Below are positions 16,498 to 16,893 of a stretch of DNA of 16,893 nt, in pieces. Origin of the DNA: an uncultured Clostridium sp. (GTDB taxonomy: Bacteria > Bacillota_A > Clostridia > TANB77 > CAG-508); the NCBI GenBank assembly GCA_905200315.1, contig CAJKKA010000022.1, forward strand, positions 1-16,893, in the 5' to 3' direction. Position numbers and translations under genes: made by a program. Position 1 is the stretch's first letter, and the number at the start of each line of letters is the position of its first letter. The notes below the pieces were generated by a model. It searched no databases, was not told the origin of the DNA, and worked only from the letters and a program-made list of their open reading frames with translations.

Positions 16498-16542
16498 GTC
16501 GAAAAGTTCTTATTTTTCGCTAAAACTTCCTATGTTTTGCTA

Positions 16543-16571
16543 TTGGAAAAAATTACCAGTAAGAGTATAAT
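16543..16571 (+). promoter_or_regulatory. Candidate spoIIAA promoter
   Basis: TTGGAA (16543-16548, four of six) and a perfect TATAAT (16566-16571) are 17 bases apart, a sigma-A arrangement. In Bacillus the spoIIA operon uses sigma-H; the ATTGGAAAA here resembles a sigma-H -35, but no matching GAAT -10 is placed correctly. Confidence 0.45.
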
Positions 16572-16600
16572 TATAAAAAACTAAAGAGGAGGTAATTAAT

Positions 16601-16893
16601 TTGAAAATAAATTATCTAGAAAAGGACAAGTTATTGCTTGTTGAATTAACTGAAGAAATAGACCATTGTAAAACAGAAGAACTAAGGAGGAAAATAGATT
16701 ATGAAATTGAAAGACATATGCCTAAAAAAGTTATATTTGATTTTAATAGTGTTAACTTCATGGATAGTAGCGGAATAGGATTTTTACTTGGTAGATTTAA
16801 ACTTGCTACAATGCTTGGTGGAGATTTAGGGTTAATAAATGTAAGTAAAAGTACAAAAAAGATTTTAGAAATGTCAGGAGCACTAAAGGTTAT
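16601..16893 (+). CDS. spoIIAA: SpoIIAA anti-sigma F factor antagonist, 3' end cut off
   Basis: A STAS-domain regulator that, when unphosphorylated, removes the anti-sigma factor SpoIIAB from sigma-F and so activates forespore transcription. The visible 97 codons begin at TTG 16601, eight bases after a strong AGAGGAGG. The phosphorylation-site block MDSSGIGFLLGRFK matches the SpoIIAA form closely (MDSSGLGVILGRYK in B. subtilis, from memory), with the phosphorylatable serine in the SSG. MSGALKV near the edge matches the C-terminal helix. About 15-20 residues should remain outside the window, where spoIIAB and sigF would be expected. RsbV is an alternative STAS protein but fits the GRFK segment less well. 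Confidence 0.88.
   Translation, partial: MKINYLEKDKLLLVELTEEIDHCKTEELRRKIDYEIERHMPKKVIFDFNSVNFMDSSGIGFLLGRFKLATMLGGDLGLINVSKSTKKILEMSGALKV

Noticed and set aside
16341..16500. T-box or other riboswitch controlling asnB
   Set aside because: No T-box sequence is seen on the minus strand, and a good promoter only ~25 bases before the gene leaves no leader; the hairpin at 16463-16497 is upstream of that promoter.

Overview
The window is AT-rich (codons such as AGA, TTA and ATA dominate) and carries genes specific to endospore formation: an uninterrupted sigK with its pro-sequence and, at the right edge, the start of spoIIAA. With a YrzE-type TIGR04086 membrane protein, Firmicutes-style AsnB and strong GGAGG ribosome sites, this points to a low-GC spore-forming member of the Clostridia; I cannot name a genus. 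Nearly everything is chromosomal housekeeping. I see no phage, transposase, CRISPR, tRNA or rRNA.

Left part (1-6144). The first ~57 bases are GC-rich and look foreign, resembling a minus-strand CheR fragment abutted to an rluD lacking its start. A 429-base gap then holds a ~220-bp inverted-repeat element containing a short palindromic repeat that recurs near 14.35-14.48 kb. A plus-strand RNA-modification cluster follows: rluB, tgt, a membrane-anchored WG-repeat protein, a TIGR04086 membrane protein whose ribosome site lies inside the preceding terminator, and tcdA. YajC, commonly beside tgt, is absent.

Middle (6145-8227). A ZIP-family metal transporter is broken by an apparent one-base insertion inside a small palindrome. 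It is followed by sigK and, on the minus strand, rpsT, with a hairpin terminator between the two converging genes.

Right operon (8228-14317). rpiB, a WecA/TagO-type glycan-lipid phosphotransferase fused to a C-terminal rubredoxin domain, hslO (Hsp33), mutS, a small helical three-repeat protein and a type II thymidine kinase are spaced 3-15 bases apart and probably co-transcribed. The rubredoxin fusion directly before the redox-regulated chaperone Hsp33 is the most unusual arrangement here.

Right end (14318-16893). A 175-base convergent gap has two more palindromic repeats, then minus-strand asnB. A divergent intergenic region has promoters for asnB and spoIIAA and a strong terminator-like hairpin with no evident gene to terminate. 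spoIIAA runs off the edge.
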